Shown here: piece after piece, positions 34,877 to 44,120 of the stretch
Position numbering within the stretch: the stretch's first letter is position 1
How the letters are laid out: every line of letters begins with the position of its first letter
From: Nitrospirae bacterium GWF2_44_13
Lineage (GTDB): Bacteria > Nitrospirota > Thermodesulfovibrionia > Thermodesulfovibrionales > UBA1546
Length of the DNA: 64,000 bases
Direction of reading: 5' to 3'
Assembly (NCBI GenBank): GCA_001805105.1
Contig: MHEE01000014.1
Location: forward strand, 25,422 to 89,421
The notes under the pieces: model-generated
Seen by the model: the letters and a program-made list of their open reading frames with translations, nothing else
Databases searched by the model: none
Told to the model about the DNA's origin: nothing
Translations under genes and position numbers: made by a program

Positions 34877-34901
34877 ATGACCTCCAAGCTTTAATGACTT
34901 T

Positions 34902-34930
34902 ATAATACCATATAATTAATAGTATGTCAA
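34902..34930 (-). promoter_or_regulatory. Promoter and candidate operator of the RHH-like operon
   Basis: On the minus strand TTGACA (34930-34925), a 17-base spacer, and TATTAT (34907-34902). The spacer carries TACTAT-N7-ATGGTA, an inverted repeat with one mismatch, placed where a repressor would block RNA polymerase. Confidence 0.65.
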
Positions 34931-34984
34931 GTAATATTTATAACTTGATGATAAATTATCTTCTTATTCAATATAATCATCTTT

Positions 34985-35125
34985 ATGAATAAAGCTATTG
35001 ATTTTAAAATATATTTAAGGCATGTCGATTACCTGAAGGAAGAAAAGGACAGGGGGAGGAAAAATAGAATCAAGGCAAAATTAGGCAGAAAAATTGTAAA
35101 CGCAATGCGGATATCCCAATTTTAG
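34985..35125 (+). CDS. Short hypothetical ORF (46 residues)
   Basis: A basic peptide (IDFKIYLRHVDYLKEEKDRG and onward) opening at ATG 34985. It is rich in Lys and Arg, which could suggest nucleic acid binding or the remnant of a DNA-binding protein. No Shine-Dalgarno sequence is visible and the region is AT-rich, so it may not be translated. I do not recognise it. Confidence 0.25.
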   Translation: MNKAIDFKIYLRHVDYLKEEKDRGRKNRIKAKLGRKIVNAMRISQF

Positions 35126-35138
35126 CCGACTGCAAAAC

Positions 35139-35171
35139 AAAAAAAATGGCACAGACTTTTTTGTCTATGCC
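35139..35171 (-). terminator. Terminator downstream of hicAB (repeat copy 1)
   Basis: On the minus strand GGCATAGAC, loop AAAAAA, GTCTGTGCC, then a run of eight T. It ends hicAB. Together with the adjacent sequence to about 35204 it forms one of two near-identical copies that flank hicAB. Confidence 0.8.
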
Positions 35172-35246
35172 CTTTTGAATTCATTTTAATCCTAATCCTC
35201 CCTTATTGATTCCGTTCCCTGTCAGTGAAAGTGACCTAAAATTCCT

Positions 35247-35459
35247 TTACTGAACAGCAACATATTCTGCAAAAGAATGAGATTCAGGGATTGGCAATTT
35301 GTCCTCCAATAATCCACGAATATGCATTTCAATAGCTTCATGCATATTTTTTTCTGCCTCTTCACGTGTAGCGCCAGTGGCAATACAACCTGCCAAATCA
35401 GGTGAATATGCAGAATAGTTGCCATTTGCCTTTTCAAGTACAATAAGGAAACGATACAT
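35247..35459 (-). CDS. hicB: HicB family antitoxin
   Basis: A 70-residue HicB partial-RNase-H-fold antitoxin: YRFLIVLEKANGNYSAYSPD, then LAGCIATGATREEAEKNMHEA, as in the HicB_lk_antitox family. It lacks the C-terminal DNA-binding tail of longer HicB proteins, so self-repression would need another factor or is absent. It begins one base after the hicA stop, with AAGGAGGG in the 3' end of hicA. It should neutralise the HicA RNA cleaver. Confidence 0.88.
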   Translation of the reverse strand: MYRFLIVLEKANGNYSAYSPDLAGCIATGATREEAEKNMHEAIEMHIRGLLEDKLPIPESHSFAEYVAVQ

Positions 35460-35460
35460 A

Positions 35461-35655
35461 TTATTTTCCCTCCTTCAATTTGGCCTGCTTCAGGATGCTA
35501 TTTAAAGTCCCCGGCGCCAAATCATCGCTGGGATGACCAGCAATTGTTACCCTGCCCGGCTTTGTAGGGTGTTTATATTGGCGATGGCTTCCTCTTGTAT
35601 CAACCTGATACCAGCCATCCGTCTCGATTAATTTTATAATATCACGAATCTTCAT
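35461..35655 (-). CDS. hicA: HicA family toxin (mRNA interferase)
   Basis: A 64-residue HicA toxin with a double-stranded-RNA-binding fold: KIRDIIKLIETDGWYQVDTR, GSHRQYKHP with the catalytic His, and the VTIAGHPSDDLAPGTLNSIL tail. It cleaves mRNA and tmRNA in known members. Toxin-first order with hicB is standard. The module is bracketed by two near-copies of a terminator sequence. Confidence 0.9.
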   Translation of the reverse strand: MKIRDIIKLIETDGWYQVDTRGSHRQYKHPTKPGRVTIAGHPSDDLAPGTLNSILKQAKLKEGK

Positions 35656-35694
35656 TTAATTTTTTTATTTCGTATATGCCAGCGCTATCTAAAC

Positions 35695-35728
35695 AACAAA
35701 AAAGGACATAAACTTTTTCGTCTATGCC
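35695..35728 (-). terminator. Terminator-like hairpin upstream of hicAB (repeat copy 2)
   Basis: On the minus strand GGCATAGAC, loop GAAAAA, GTTTATGTC, then six T. Two differences from copy 1 are C-to-T changes that keep pairing as G-U. The copies continue as near-identical sequence for about 30 more bases (35163-35193 and 35720-35749). Confidence 0.65.
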
Positions 35729-35848
35729 CTTTTGAATTCATTTAATCCTGAGCCTCCTTTTAAGGACAGGAAATATTAGCCAAAATATCTGCTATTATTA
35801 TAGCAGTCCAATGGCATAATTTATATTTGAATTATAAGTTAAGGCTAT

Positions 35849-35878
35849 TTGACCCTAAATAATCACTTGGGGTAATAT
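35849..35878 (+). promoter_or_regulatory. Promoter upstream of the rhomboid gene
   Basis: TTGACC at 35849-35854, 18-base spacer, TAATAT at 35873-35878. It is 27 bases upstream of the ATG. Confidence 0.5.
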
Positions 35879-35905
35879 TAATATCACGCAGAATGAGAAG
35901 AAAAA

Positions 35906-36583
35906 ATGTTTCCATATAAAGATGATACTCCAACACAAACATTTCCGTTCGTTACAATAGGGATAATCGCAATTAACGTTCTTGCCTATTTATGGGAAAT
36001 CCTCTCACCTGTCGGCGAAAGGTATATCATTGATAACTACGGCGCGATTCCTTCAGGACTGCTGTCTTTTGAAAAGACACAGGCGCTGCATCCGATAGCC
36101 ACTGTTTTTTCATCCATGTTTCTTCACGGAGGCCTGCTGCACGTTGGCGGCAACATGCTTTACCTCTGGATATTCGGCGATAATATTGAAGACAGGCTGG
36201 GCCACTTCAGGTTTCTTCTCTTTTATCTTGTAAGCGGAATTATAGCCTCATATGCGCATGCGATATCATCGCCTTCCTCAACTATGCCAATGATAGGCGC
36301 AAGCGGCGCCGTCTCAGGCGTCCTCGGCGCTTACATGCTTTTATTTCCTCATGCGCGGGTGCATACCCTGTTATTTTTTGGATTTTTTATTCAGGTTGTA
36401 AAAATTCCTGCCTTGATAGTTATTGGATTTTGGGCTATTATACAGCTTGTTAACGGAATCCTCAGCCAGGGGCTTTTACCTCAGGGCGGAGTCGCATGGT
36501 TTGCACATATCGGCGGATTCCTTACGGGCCTTTTGACGATTAAGCTATGGCTGCCTAAAAGGAGGTTCAGAGAGTGGTCGTAA
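35906..36583 (+). CDS. Rhomboid family intramembrane serine protease
   Basis: A six-helix rhomboid of 225 residues. The conserved HGGLLHVGGNMLYLWIFG loop, the catalytic Ser in GASGAVSGVLGAY and the catalytic His in WFAHIGGFLTG are all present, so it is probably active. It cleaves substrates within or near the membrane. It overlaps the next gene by ten bases, so the zinc ribbon/REC protein is likely cotranslated. Substrate unknown. Confidence 0.92.
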   Translation: MFPYKDDTPTQTFPFVTIGIIAINVLAYLWEILSPVGERYIIDNYGAIPSGLLSFEKTQALHPIATVFSSMFLHGGLLHVGGNMLYLWIFGDNIEDRLGHFRFLLFYLVSGIIASYAHAISSPSSTMPMIGASGAVSGVLGAYMLLFPHARVHTLLFFGFFIQVVKIPALIVIGFWAIIQLVNGILSQGLLPQGGVAWFAHIGGFLTGLLTIKLWLPKRRFREWS

Positions 36584-37536
36584 GTTGTCCCAAGTGCAAG
36601 ATAAAGCTTAAAATCGCGGACGAAAAACTAACACCTGAAGGCGTGAGGTTTAAATGTCCGAAATGCAGTGCGGTTCTTCTCGTAAAAAAACCTGCTGTCC
36701 TGATAAAACCTCTTGAAGGAAAGGTAATTGTTGCGCACGAAGACCCTGCAATTGTTGGGAAGATGAGCGGTTTCCTTACAAAGAAGGGATATACGGTTAT
36801 TACATCAAGCGACGGGATAGACACGATGAAAAAAGCTATTAAGGAACTCCCGTTTCTTGCTCTTCTGGATGTTGCGCTTCCCAAGATATACGGCTTTGAG
36901 CTGTGCAAAAGGCTTAAGGAAAGGCCTGAGACAAAAGATATAAAAGTCATTCTGATTTGTTCAATCTACGACAAGACCCGATACAGGAGAGAGCCCAATT
37001 CCCTGCATGGAGCTGATGATTACATAGAAGAGCATCATATAGAAGATCTCCTTATGGAAAAGATTGAAGCGCTGCAGGGGATAAAAGAAAAAAGAGAAGA
37101 AGTTATAGAAAGGCCCAAAGAGCCTGTTCCGGAAAAACCACAACCAAAACCACAGCCCTTTGCAGAGATGCCTCCCAAAATAGAGGCGCATCCGCCTCTG
37201 GCGGAGCTTCATGCGGCAATACCTTCAAGGCCGGAAATAAAGCCGGCAGTAAAACCGGAAATAAAAAAAGAGATAAAAACAGAAGCGGATGACGCAGCGG
37301 AAAAGGCAAAACGGCTGGCAAGAACAATCATTGCGGATATTTACCTTTACAGTTCAACAAAGATGGAAGAAGCAATAAAGAAAAACACCTTCTACACGGA
37401 ATTCGCCTCTGATATAAAAGAAGGGACCAAACTCTACAATGGCCGCGTGTCTCAGGAAGTTAAAAATAAAGGAGATTTTTTCCGTGAGGCAATAGAAAAT
37501 TTCATAGAAAATAAGAAAAAAACCATAAAAATCTGA
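36574..37536 (+). CDS. Zinc ribbon-REC domain protein with a proline-rich linker
   Basis: A 320-residue multidomain protein. An N-terminal MJ0042-type zinc ribbon (CPKC at 5-8 and CPKC at about 28-31) is followed by a receiver domain (about 48-165) with acceptor Asp in LLDVALPKIYG, a proline/lysine-rich linker (about 180-240) and a helical C-terminal domain. GTG 36574 has AGGAGG eight bases upstream. Similar zinc ribbon-REC proteins occur in Deltaproteobacteria and may work in motility or polarity, but I cannot assign a pathway. The linker DNA contains TCCGCC-TCT-GGCGGA (37191-37205), a hairpin like others in this window. Confidence 0.75.
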   Translation: MVVSCPKCKIKLKIADEKLTPEGVRFKCPKCSAVLLVKKPAVLIKPLEGKVIVAHEDPAIVGKMSGFLTKKGYTVITSSDGIDTMKKAIKELPFLALLDVALPKIYGFELCKRLKERPETKDIKVILICSIYDKTRYRREPNSLHGADDYIEEHHIEDLLMEKIEALQGIKEKREEVIERPKEPVPEKPQPKPQPFAEMPPKIEAHPPLAELHAAIPSRPEIKPAVKPEIKKEIKTEADDAAEKAKRLARTIIADIYLYSSTKMEEAIKKNTFYTEFASDIKEGTKLYNGRVSQEVKNKGDFFREAIENFIENKKKTIKI

Positions 37537-37606
37537 AAAAGTCAGAAAATACAAGAGAAAATCCGATTAAACGAGATTTCAAGCCTTAAATCCCATTTAA
37601 AAGCCC

Positions 37607-37635
37607 TTGCCTTAAATGCCGGTTAGCTATTATAT
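37607..37635 (+). promoter_or_regulatory. groESL promoter
   Basis: TTGCCT at 37607-37612, 17 bases, TTATAT at 37630-37635. It lies immediately before the CIRCE element, so bound HrcA would cover the transcription start. Confidence 0.6.
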
Positions 37636-37661
37636 TAGCACTCTCTGTTAGTGAGTGCTAA
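37635..37661. promoter_or_regulatory. CIRCE operator (HrcA binding site)
   Basis: A perfect TTAGCACTC-N9-GAGTGCTAA inverted repeat. It predicts HrcA-controlled heat-shock repression of groESL, although hrcA is not in the window. Confidence 0.97.
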
Positions 37662-37670
37662 CAAGTCCAA

Positions 37671-37687
37671 TCCCGATATTATCGGGA
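37671..37687. repeat. CCCGAT hairpin in the groES leader
   Basis: TCCCGAT, loop ATT, ATCGGGA. It matches the hairpin inserted in cbiM at 7779-7796 and lies between CIRCE and groES. Confidence 0.6.
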
Positions 37688-37725
37688 TAGCTATCAGTTA
37701 AACCTTAAGAAAGGAGATATGTTTT

Positions 37726-39691
<1,966 letters not shown>

Positions 39692-39699
39692 GAAAGACT

Positions 39700-39727
39700 G
39701 CTGTCGGCTATCAGCTAACAGCGTTTA
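39700..39727. repeat. Period-7 array downstream of groEL
   Basis: Four units: GCTGTCG, GCTATCA, GCTAACA, GCGTTTA. Non-coding, between the groEL stop and the terminator. Confidence 0.5.
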
Positions 39728-39740
39728 GTAAATGACAAAA

Positions 39741-39780
39741 ACATGAGGGGCGTGCACAGCACGCCCCTCATGTTTTCTCT
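39741..39780 (+). terminator. Rho-independent terminator of groESL
   Basis: A 15-base perfect stem (39741-39755 with 39759-39773) with loop ACA, followed by TTTTCTCT. Confidence 0.92.
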
Positions 39781-39783
39781 GCA

Positions 39784-39812
39784 TTGACTCTTGATACTGG
39801 TTCTGGCATGCT
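39784..39812 (+). promoter_or_regulatory. Weak candidate promoter for mltG
   Basis: TTGACT at 39784-39789, 17 bases, weak -10 CATGCT at 39807-39812. The ATG at 39819 follows after six A bases, with no Shine-Dalgarno sequence. Confidence 0.3.
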
Positions 39813-39818
39813 AAAAAA

Positions 39819-40898
39819 ATGAAGAAAAATATTATAATTACGATTTTTTGCTTTGTATTGCTCTATATCATATACGCGGCAGTGGAATTTTTGGTGCCGC
39901 TTCCTGAGGGCACAAAAACAAAAGAAGTGCTGATACCTAAGGGCGCTACCTTCAGGCAGGCAGTTGATATCCTTGCAAAAGAAAATTTAATAAGGGACCA
40001 GAATCTCTTTATCTTCGCTGGACGGCTTACAGGCCTGCACAGAAAGATAAGAGCAGGCTACTACTCAATCACAGGCGCGATGAATCCGCTGTCTGTCTTG
40101 ATGCTTTTAAAGAACGGACAGATTGTAGAGTACGATATAACGATAGTTGAAGGCGATTCGCTTCTGGAGATAGGCGAAAAACTCGCCGAGACAAATATTG
40201 TTGACAGGGAAGGTTTTGAAGATCTCTCAAAAGACAAAAGTTTTTTAAGGGCATACAATATTGATGCGCCTTCTATTGAAGGCTATATCTTTCCTGACAC
40301 GTATAAACTGCCCAAGGGCATAGAGCCTGAAAACGCTCTCGGCATGATGATAAACAGCCTGAGGGAAAAGTATTCTGACAAGCTGAAGGAGAGAGCGGCA
40401 CAACTTGGGTTCTCTGAAAGGGAGGTTCTTACGCTTGCATCCATAATAGAAAAGGAAGCTATAATAAACAGCGAGCGGCCGTTAATCTCTGCTGTTTATC
40501 ACAACAGGCTCAAAAAGCGGATGCTGCTTCAGGCAGATCCTACTGCTGTTTATGGCATAAAGAGGTCAGGCAAAAGAATAACCATAAAAGACCTGAAGAG
40601 AAAAACACCTTATAACACATATGTCATTAAAGGGCTTCCTCCGGGGCCTATCGCATCTCCGGGCATTAAATCAATTACGGCAGCGCTTTATCCCGCTGAT
40701 GTGCCTTATATTTATTTTGTATCAAACAATGACGGGACTCATCAGTTTTCCGTAACGGAAGAAGAGCATTTCAAGGCAGTGGCAGCATACAGGGAGAAAA
40801 GGCAGAAAGATAAACAGATGGAACAAGAGATAGGGAAACAGAAAGAGACAGAGAATAATAATAAGAAAAACGGAGCAAAAAACAATGGCCGCTCGTAA
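39819..40898 (+). CDS. mltG: Endolytic murein transglycosylase MltG (YceG-like)
   Basis: A 359-residue inner membrane enzyme that cuts nascent glycan strands and sets their length. An N-terminal membrane anchor (IIITIFCFVLLYIIYA) is followed by a LysM-like region (GDSLLEIGEKLAE) and the YceG domain with catalytic Glu in TLASIIEKEA, the LQADPTAVYG motif and LPPGPIASPG. A polar Asn/Lys-rich tail overlaps the start of ispG by 14 bases, so the two are translationally linked. Confidence 0.92.
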   Translation: MKKNIIITIFCFVLLYIIYAAVEFLVPLPEGTKTKEVLIPKGATFRQAVDILAKENLIRDQNLFIFAGRLTGLHRKIRAGYYSITGAMNPLSVLMLLKNGQIVEYDITIVEGDSLLEIGEKLAETNIVDREGFEDLSKDKSFLRAYNIDAPSIEGYIFPDTYKLPKGIEPENALGMMINSLREKYSDKLKERAAQLGFSEREVLTLASIIEKEAIINSERPLISAVYHNRLKKRMLLQADPTAVYGIKRSGKRITIKDLKRKTPYNTYVIKGLPPGPIASPGIKSITAALYPADVPYIYFVSNNDGTHQFSVTEEEHFKAVAAYREKRQKDKQMEQEIGKQKETENNNKKNGAKNNGRS

Positions 40899-41940
40899 AA
40901 AAACAAGGACAATCTATGTAGGCAAGGTGCCTGTCGGCGGAGGCAACCCTGTCAGTGTCCAGTCCATGACAAAGACAGACACGAGGGATGTAAAGGCAAC
41001 GGTAAAACAGATTAAGGCGCTTGAAAAGGCAGGATGCGAAATCATAAGGCTTGCAGTGCCTGACATGGATGCGGCAAAGGCGCTCGGCAGGATAAAAAAA
41101 TCTGCAAACATCCCGATGATAGCAGACATCCATTTTGACTGGAGGCTTGCGCTTGAGGCAATAAAACAGGGGATTGACGGTTTGAGGATTAACCCGGGCA
41201 ATATAGGCGCAAAGTGGAAAGTTAAAGAAGTGATTGCATCTGCCAAAGACAACAAAATACCCATCAGGATTGGGGTTAATGCAGGCTCGCTCGAAAAAGA
41301 ATTGCTTCAGAAATACGGCCATCCGAAACCAGAGGCATTGGTTGAGAGCGCAGAGGGGCATATAAGAATTCTTGAAGATATGAACTTTAAAGATATTAAA
41401 GTCTCTCTTAAGGCGTCAAATGTTCCAATGACAATAGCGGCATACAGGCTGTTCTCAAAAAAATATAATTACCCGCTTCATGTCGGGATATCAGAGGCAG
41501 GGCCGCCTGCTACGGGAATAATAAAAAGTTCTGTGGGCATCGGCATATTGCTTTCAGAGGGGATAGGGGACACTGTCAGGGTTTCTCTAACGGAAGACCC
41601 CGCTGAAGAGGTCAGGGTAGCATACGGCATACTTAGAACTCTCGGAATAAGGGAGAAAGGCACTGAGATAATCTCATGTCCGACATGCGGCAGGTGTAAC
41701 ATTGACCTCAGAGGGCTTGCCAAAAAGGTTGAGGCAAAGCTCAGGAATGTTGAAACTCCTGTTACCGTCGCTGTTATGGGCTGTGTTGTCAATGGCCCCG
41801 GAGAGGCAAGAGAGGCTGATTTCGGAATAGCAGGCGGGAAAAAGAGGGGCATACTATTTAAAAAGGGGAAAATAATAAAACAGGTGAAGGAAGAAGAACT
41901 TCTTGATGCTCTGCTTGATGAGATAGAAGCATGGAAATAA
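40885..41940 (+). CDS. ispG: 4-hydroxy-3-methylbut-2-enyl diphosphate synthase
   Basis: A 4Fe-4S enzyme of 351 residues in the MEP isoprenoid pathway, converting MEcPP to HMBPP. The TIM barrel (VQSMTKTDTRD, AVPDMDAA, PMIADIHFDW) and the cluster-binding C-terminal part with CPTCGRCNIDL and CVVNGPGEA are present. It is the short bacterial type. It overlaps panC by ten bases. Presence of ispG implies the MEP route. Confidence 0.96.
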   Translation: MAARKKTRTIYVGKVPVGGGNPVSVQSMTKTDTRDVKATVKQIKALEKAGCEIIRLAVPDMDAAKALGRIKKSANIPMIADIHFDWRLALEAIKQGIDGLRINPGNIGAKWKVKEVIASAKDNKIPIRIGVNAGSLEKELLQKYGHPKPEALVESAEGHIRILEDMNFKDIKVSLKASNVPMTIAAYRLFSKKYNYPLHVGISEAGPPATGIIKSSVGIGILLSEGIGDTVRVSLTEDPAEEVRVAYGILRTLGIREKGTEIISCPTCGRCNIDLRGLAKKVEAKLRNVETPVTVAVMGCVVNGPGEAREADFGIAGGKKRGILFKKGKIIKQVKEEELLDALLDEIEAWK

Positions 41941-42779
41941 TACGAATTCCCCGCATAATGCATGATACGTCAAAGGGGCATCTTCTTCACGGCAGAAGCA
42001 TAGGCTTTGTGCCTACGATGGGAGCGCTGCACGAGGGACATCTCAGCCTTATAAAAAGGTCAAAAGCCGAAAACGACATCGCTGTCGTAAGCATCTTTAT
42101 TAATCCTCTCCAGTTCGGTTTCTCGGAGGACTTTCATCAATATCCCCGTGATACAGATGGAGATATCGCAAAGCTCCGCAAGGCAGAGGCAGACGTCCTT
42201 TTTATGCCTGATGCATCCTCAATTTACCATGAAGGATTTGCAACTTATATCACTGTGGACAAAATCTCCGAGAAACTCTGCGGTGCATTCAGGCCCGGTC
42301 ATTTCAGAGGCGTGGCTACAATAGTCGCAAAGCTATTCAATATTGTAAAACCGGCAAGGGCCTATTTCGGACAGAAGGATTTTCAGCAGACTGTTATCAT
42401 TAAAAAGATGGCTAAAGACCTTGATATGCCTGTAGACATCATTGTCTCTCCGACAATCAGAGAGCACGACGGCCTTGCGATGAGTTCAAGAAACGTTTAT
42501 ATGAGTGAAGAAGAACGCAAAGCTGCCGGTGTTATATACGGATGCCTCATCCAGACCAGTGAAATGATAAAATCTGGTATAATTAACAAAGAGCAGATAA
42601 AGGGGTTCATGAAAGAAAAGCTTTCAGCAGAGCCTCTGGTGAGAGAGATTCAGTATGCATCAATGTATGACCCTGAAACGCTGGATGAAGTTGAAAATGC
42701 AGGGGAGGAGGCTTTGCTGGCAGTCTCGGTTAAGGTTGGCGGTACAAGGTTGATAGACAACATGCTGGTTAAGGCATAA
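41931..42779 (+). CDS. panC: Pantothenate synthetase
   Basis: A 282-residue ATP-dependent ligase joining pantoate and beta-alanine. Motifs GFVPTMGALHEGHLSLI (HIGH-like), FINPLQF, YFGQKDFQQ and SSRNVYMS are complete. It is translated from inside the ispG 3' end. A small thioredoxin-fold-like protein follows. Confidence 0.96.
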   Translation: MEIIRIPRIMHDTSKGHLLHGRSIGFVPTMGALHEGHLSLIKRSKAENDIAVVSIFINPLQFGFSEDFHQYPRDTDGDIAKLRKAEADVLFMPDASSIYHEGFATYITVDKISEKLCGAFRPGHFRGVATIVAKLFNIVKPARAYFGQKDFQQTVIIKKMAKDLDMPVDIIVSPTIREHDGLAMSSRNVYMSEEERKAAGVIYGCLIQTSEMIKSGIINKEQIKGFMKEKLSAEPLVREIQYASMYDPETLDEVENAGEEALLAVSVKVGGTRLIDNMLVKA

Positions 42780-42802
42780 ATAAAATGCTGGAGGTAAATT
42801 AT

Positions 42803-43141
42803 ATGCTGCAGAGAGTGCACATACAGATACTTGACAACCCGATGGAAGACATTATCGCCTCCAATGAGAGATTTGATAACTATTCAACCAATAAAGTCCT
42901 TGCAGAAGAGTTGCAGAAGGAGATGAGCTTTTCGTATCCTTATGTGGTATCTGTGGAATATGTAGACCTGTTTATGGATGATGAAAGCGATTTTCCAGAG
43001 ATAAGAGAACTCCTAAGGCACGGAGCCATAAACACCCCCGTTGTGCTCATAAACGGCGTGCCTAAGATTCACGGCGGCATTCCTTATGCTGTTATAAAGA
43101 CAGAGATTGAGAAAGTGCTGTCCTCGGGTCCCATGCACTGA
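42803..43141 (+). CDS. Small thioredoxin-fold-like protein, unknown function
   Basis: A 112-residue protein. The C-terminal half, AINTPVVLINGVPKIHGGIP followed by a helix, looks like the cis-proline half of a thioredoxin fold, but no CxxC is present. The N-terminal half has a long helix (NKVLAEELQKEM) and an acidic patch. GGAGG eight bases before ATG 42803 makes this a better start than 42785. It lies just after panC in the mltG-ispG-panC operon. A redox or metal role cannot be shown. Confidence 0.6.
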   Translation: MLQRVHIQILDNPMEDIIASNERFDNYSTNKVLAEELQKEMSFSYPYVVSVEYVDLFMDDESDFPEIRELLRHGAINTPVVLINGVPKIHGGIPYAVIKTEIEKVLSSGPMH

Positions 43142-43148
43142 ATTCCTG

Positions 43149-44105
43149 TCACGGATTTAAAGCCTGAATAATAACCGCCTCGGCTATGAGTTTTTCTTCT
43201 ATTTTTTTGAATCCTGTTTTCGAAAGCCAGTTTTTCATCTCGTCCGTCGAATAGCTTCTTCCCCCATCTGTATTGATGAGCATGTTAACGGAGAAGAGCG
43301 CTCCCTGCGGAGGATGCGCCCTGTCTTTCAGCAGATGGAATTCCTGAATGACCATCCTTCCGCGTTTGTTCAATGCCCTTTTGCATTTCTTAAGCAAGTA
43401 GAGATTATCTTTTTCTGAAAGTGAATGCAGTATCTGGCTTGCAAAGATGAGGTCATAGCCTTTGCCGATGTTGTCATGAAGAAAGTCGCCCTCTATGAAG
43501 TTTATATTTTTAATCCCCTCTTTTTTCACGACGCGCCTTGCAATCTTTACGGTCTCAGGCCTGTCAAAGAGCGTGACGTCAATTCCTTTCTTAGCCATCT
43601 CAATGGAATATGTGCCGGGACCTCCTCCGAGGTCAAGCGCAGTCTTAGCTCCTCTTAATCCAAGCGCCTTAATAACGGATTTAACTTTCAACGATGCGAT
43701 ATTATGCATGCCCATAATAAACGCCTCATGGTCGTGAGCCTTTCTGATTGGTTTCCCTGTTTTTATAGCCTTGTCCAGTTCTGACCAGTTCTGCCAGAGC
43801 GAATCAGCATGTCTCAAAATATCACCATGATAATAAGCGCTGCCCCTGACAAGAAACTTCGCCGCAATCGGAGCGTTTGCATATCTGCCTTTGTTCTTTT
43901 TCAAAAGCCCTATTCCTGTCAGGGCGTCAAGCAGTATCTCTGTAGCCCTTAAATTTGTCTTTAGTTTTTTTGCAATTGTATTTGCCGATTGAGGTTTAAT
44001 AAGATAATCAAAAATCCTGTAGTTGTTTGCAGTCAGCAGCACCCTTGAAGCCCAGAACCCTCCCCAGAGTCTTCTTAATTCTCCTGCCTCTTCAAGTACA
44101 GACAT
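43149..44105 (-). CDS. SAM-dependent O-methyltransferase (family 2, dimerising)
   Basis: A 318-residue class I methyltransferase with an N-terminal winged-helix dimerisation domain (ANTIAKKLKTNLRATEILLD), SAM motif I ALDLGGGPGTYSIEMA, and a downstream acidic motif near EGDF. The conserved EFHLL and NMLINTDGGRSYS regions resemble hydroxyneurosporene or acetylserotonin O-methyltransferase families. The substrate is unknown; quinone or tetrapyrrole methylation is possible. It is transcribed convergently with the pan operon. Confidence 0.83.
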   Translation of the reverse strand: MSVLEEAGELRRLWGGFWASRVLLTANNYRIFDYLIKPQSANTIAKKLKTNLRATEILLDALTGIGLLKKNKGRYANAPIAAKFLVRGSAYYHGDILRHADSLWQNWSELDKAIKTGKPIRKAHDHEAFIMGMHNIASLKVKSVIKALGLRGAKTALDLGGGPGTYSIEMAKKGIDVTLFDRPETVKIARRVVKKEGIKNINFIEGDFLHDNIGKGYDLIFASQILHSLSEKDNLYLLKKCKRALNKRGRMVIQEFHLLKDRAHPPQGALFSVNMLINTDGGRSYSTDEMKNWLSKTGFKKIEEKLIAEAVIIQALNP

Positions 44106-44120
44106 TATTCCCCCCGTTGG

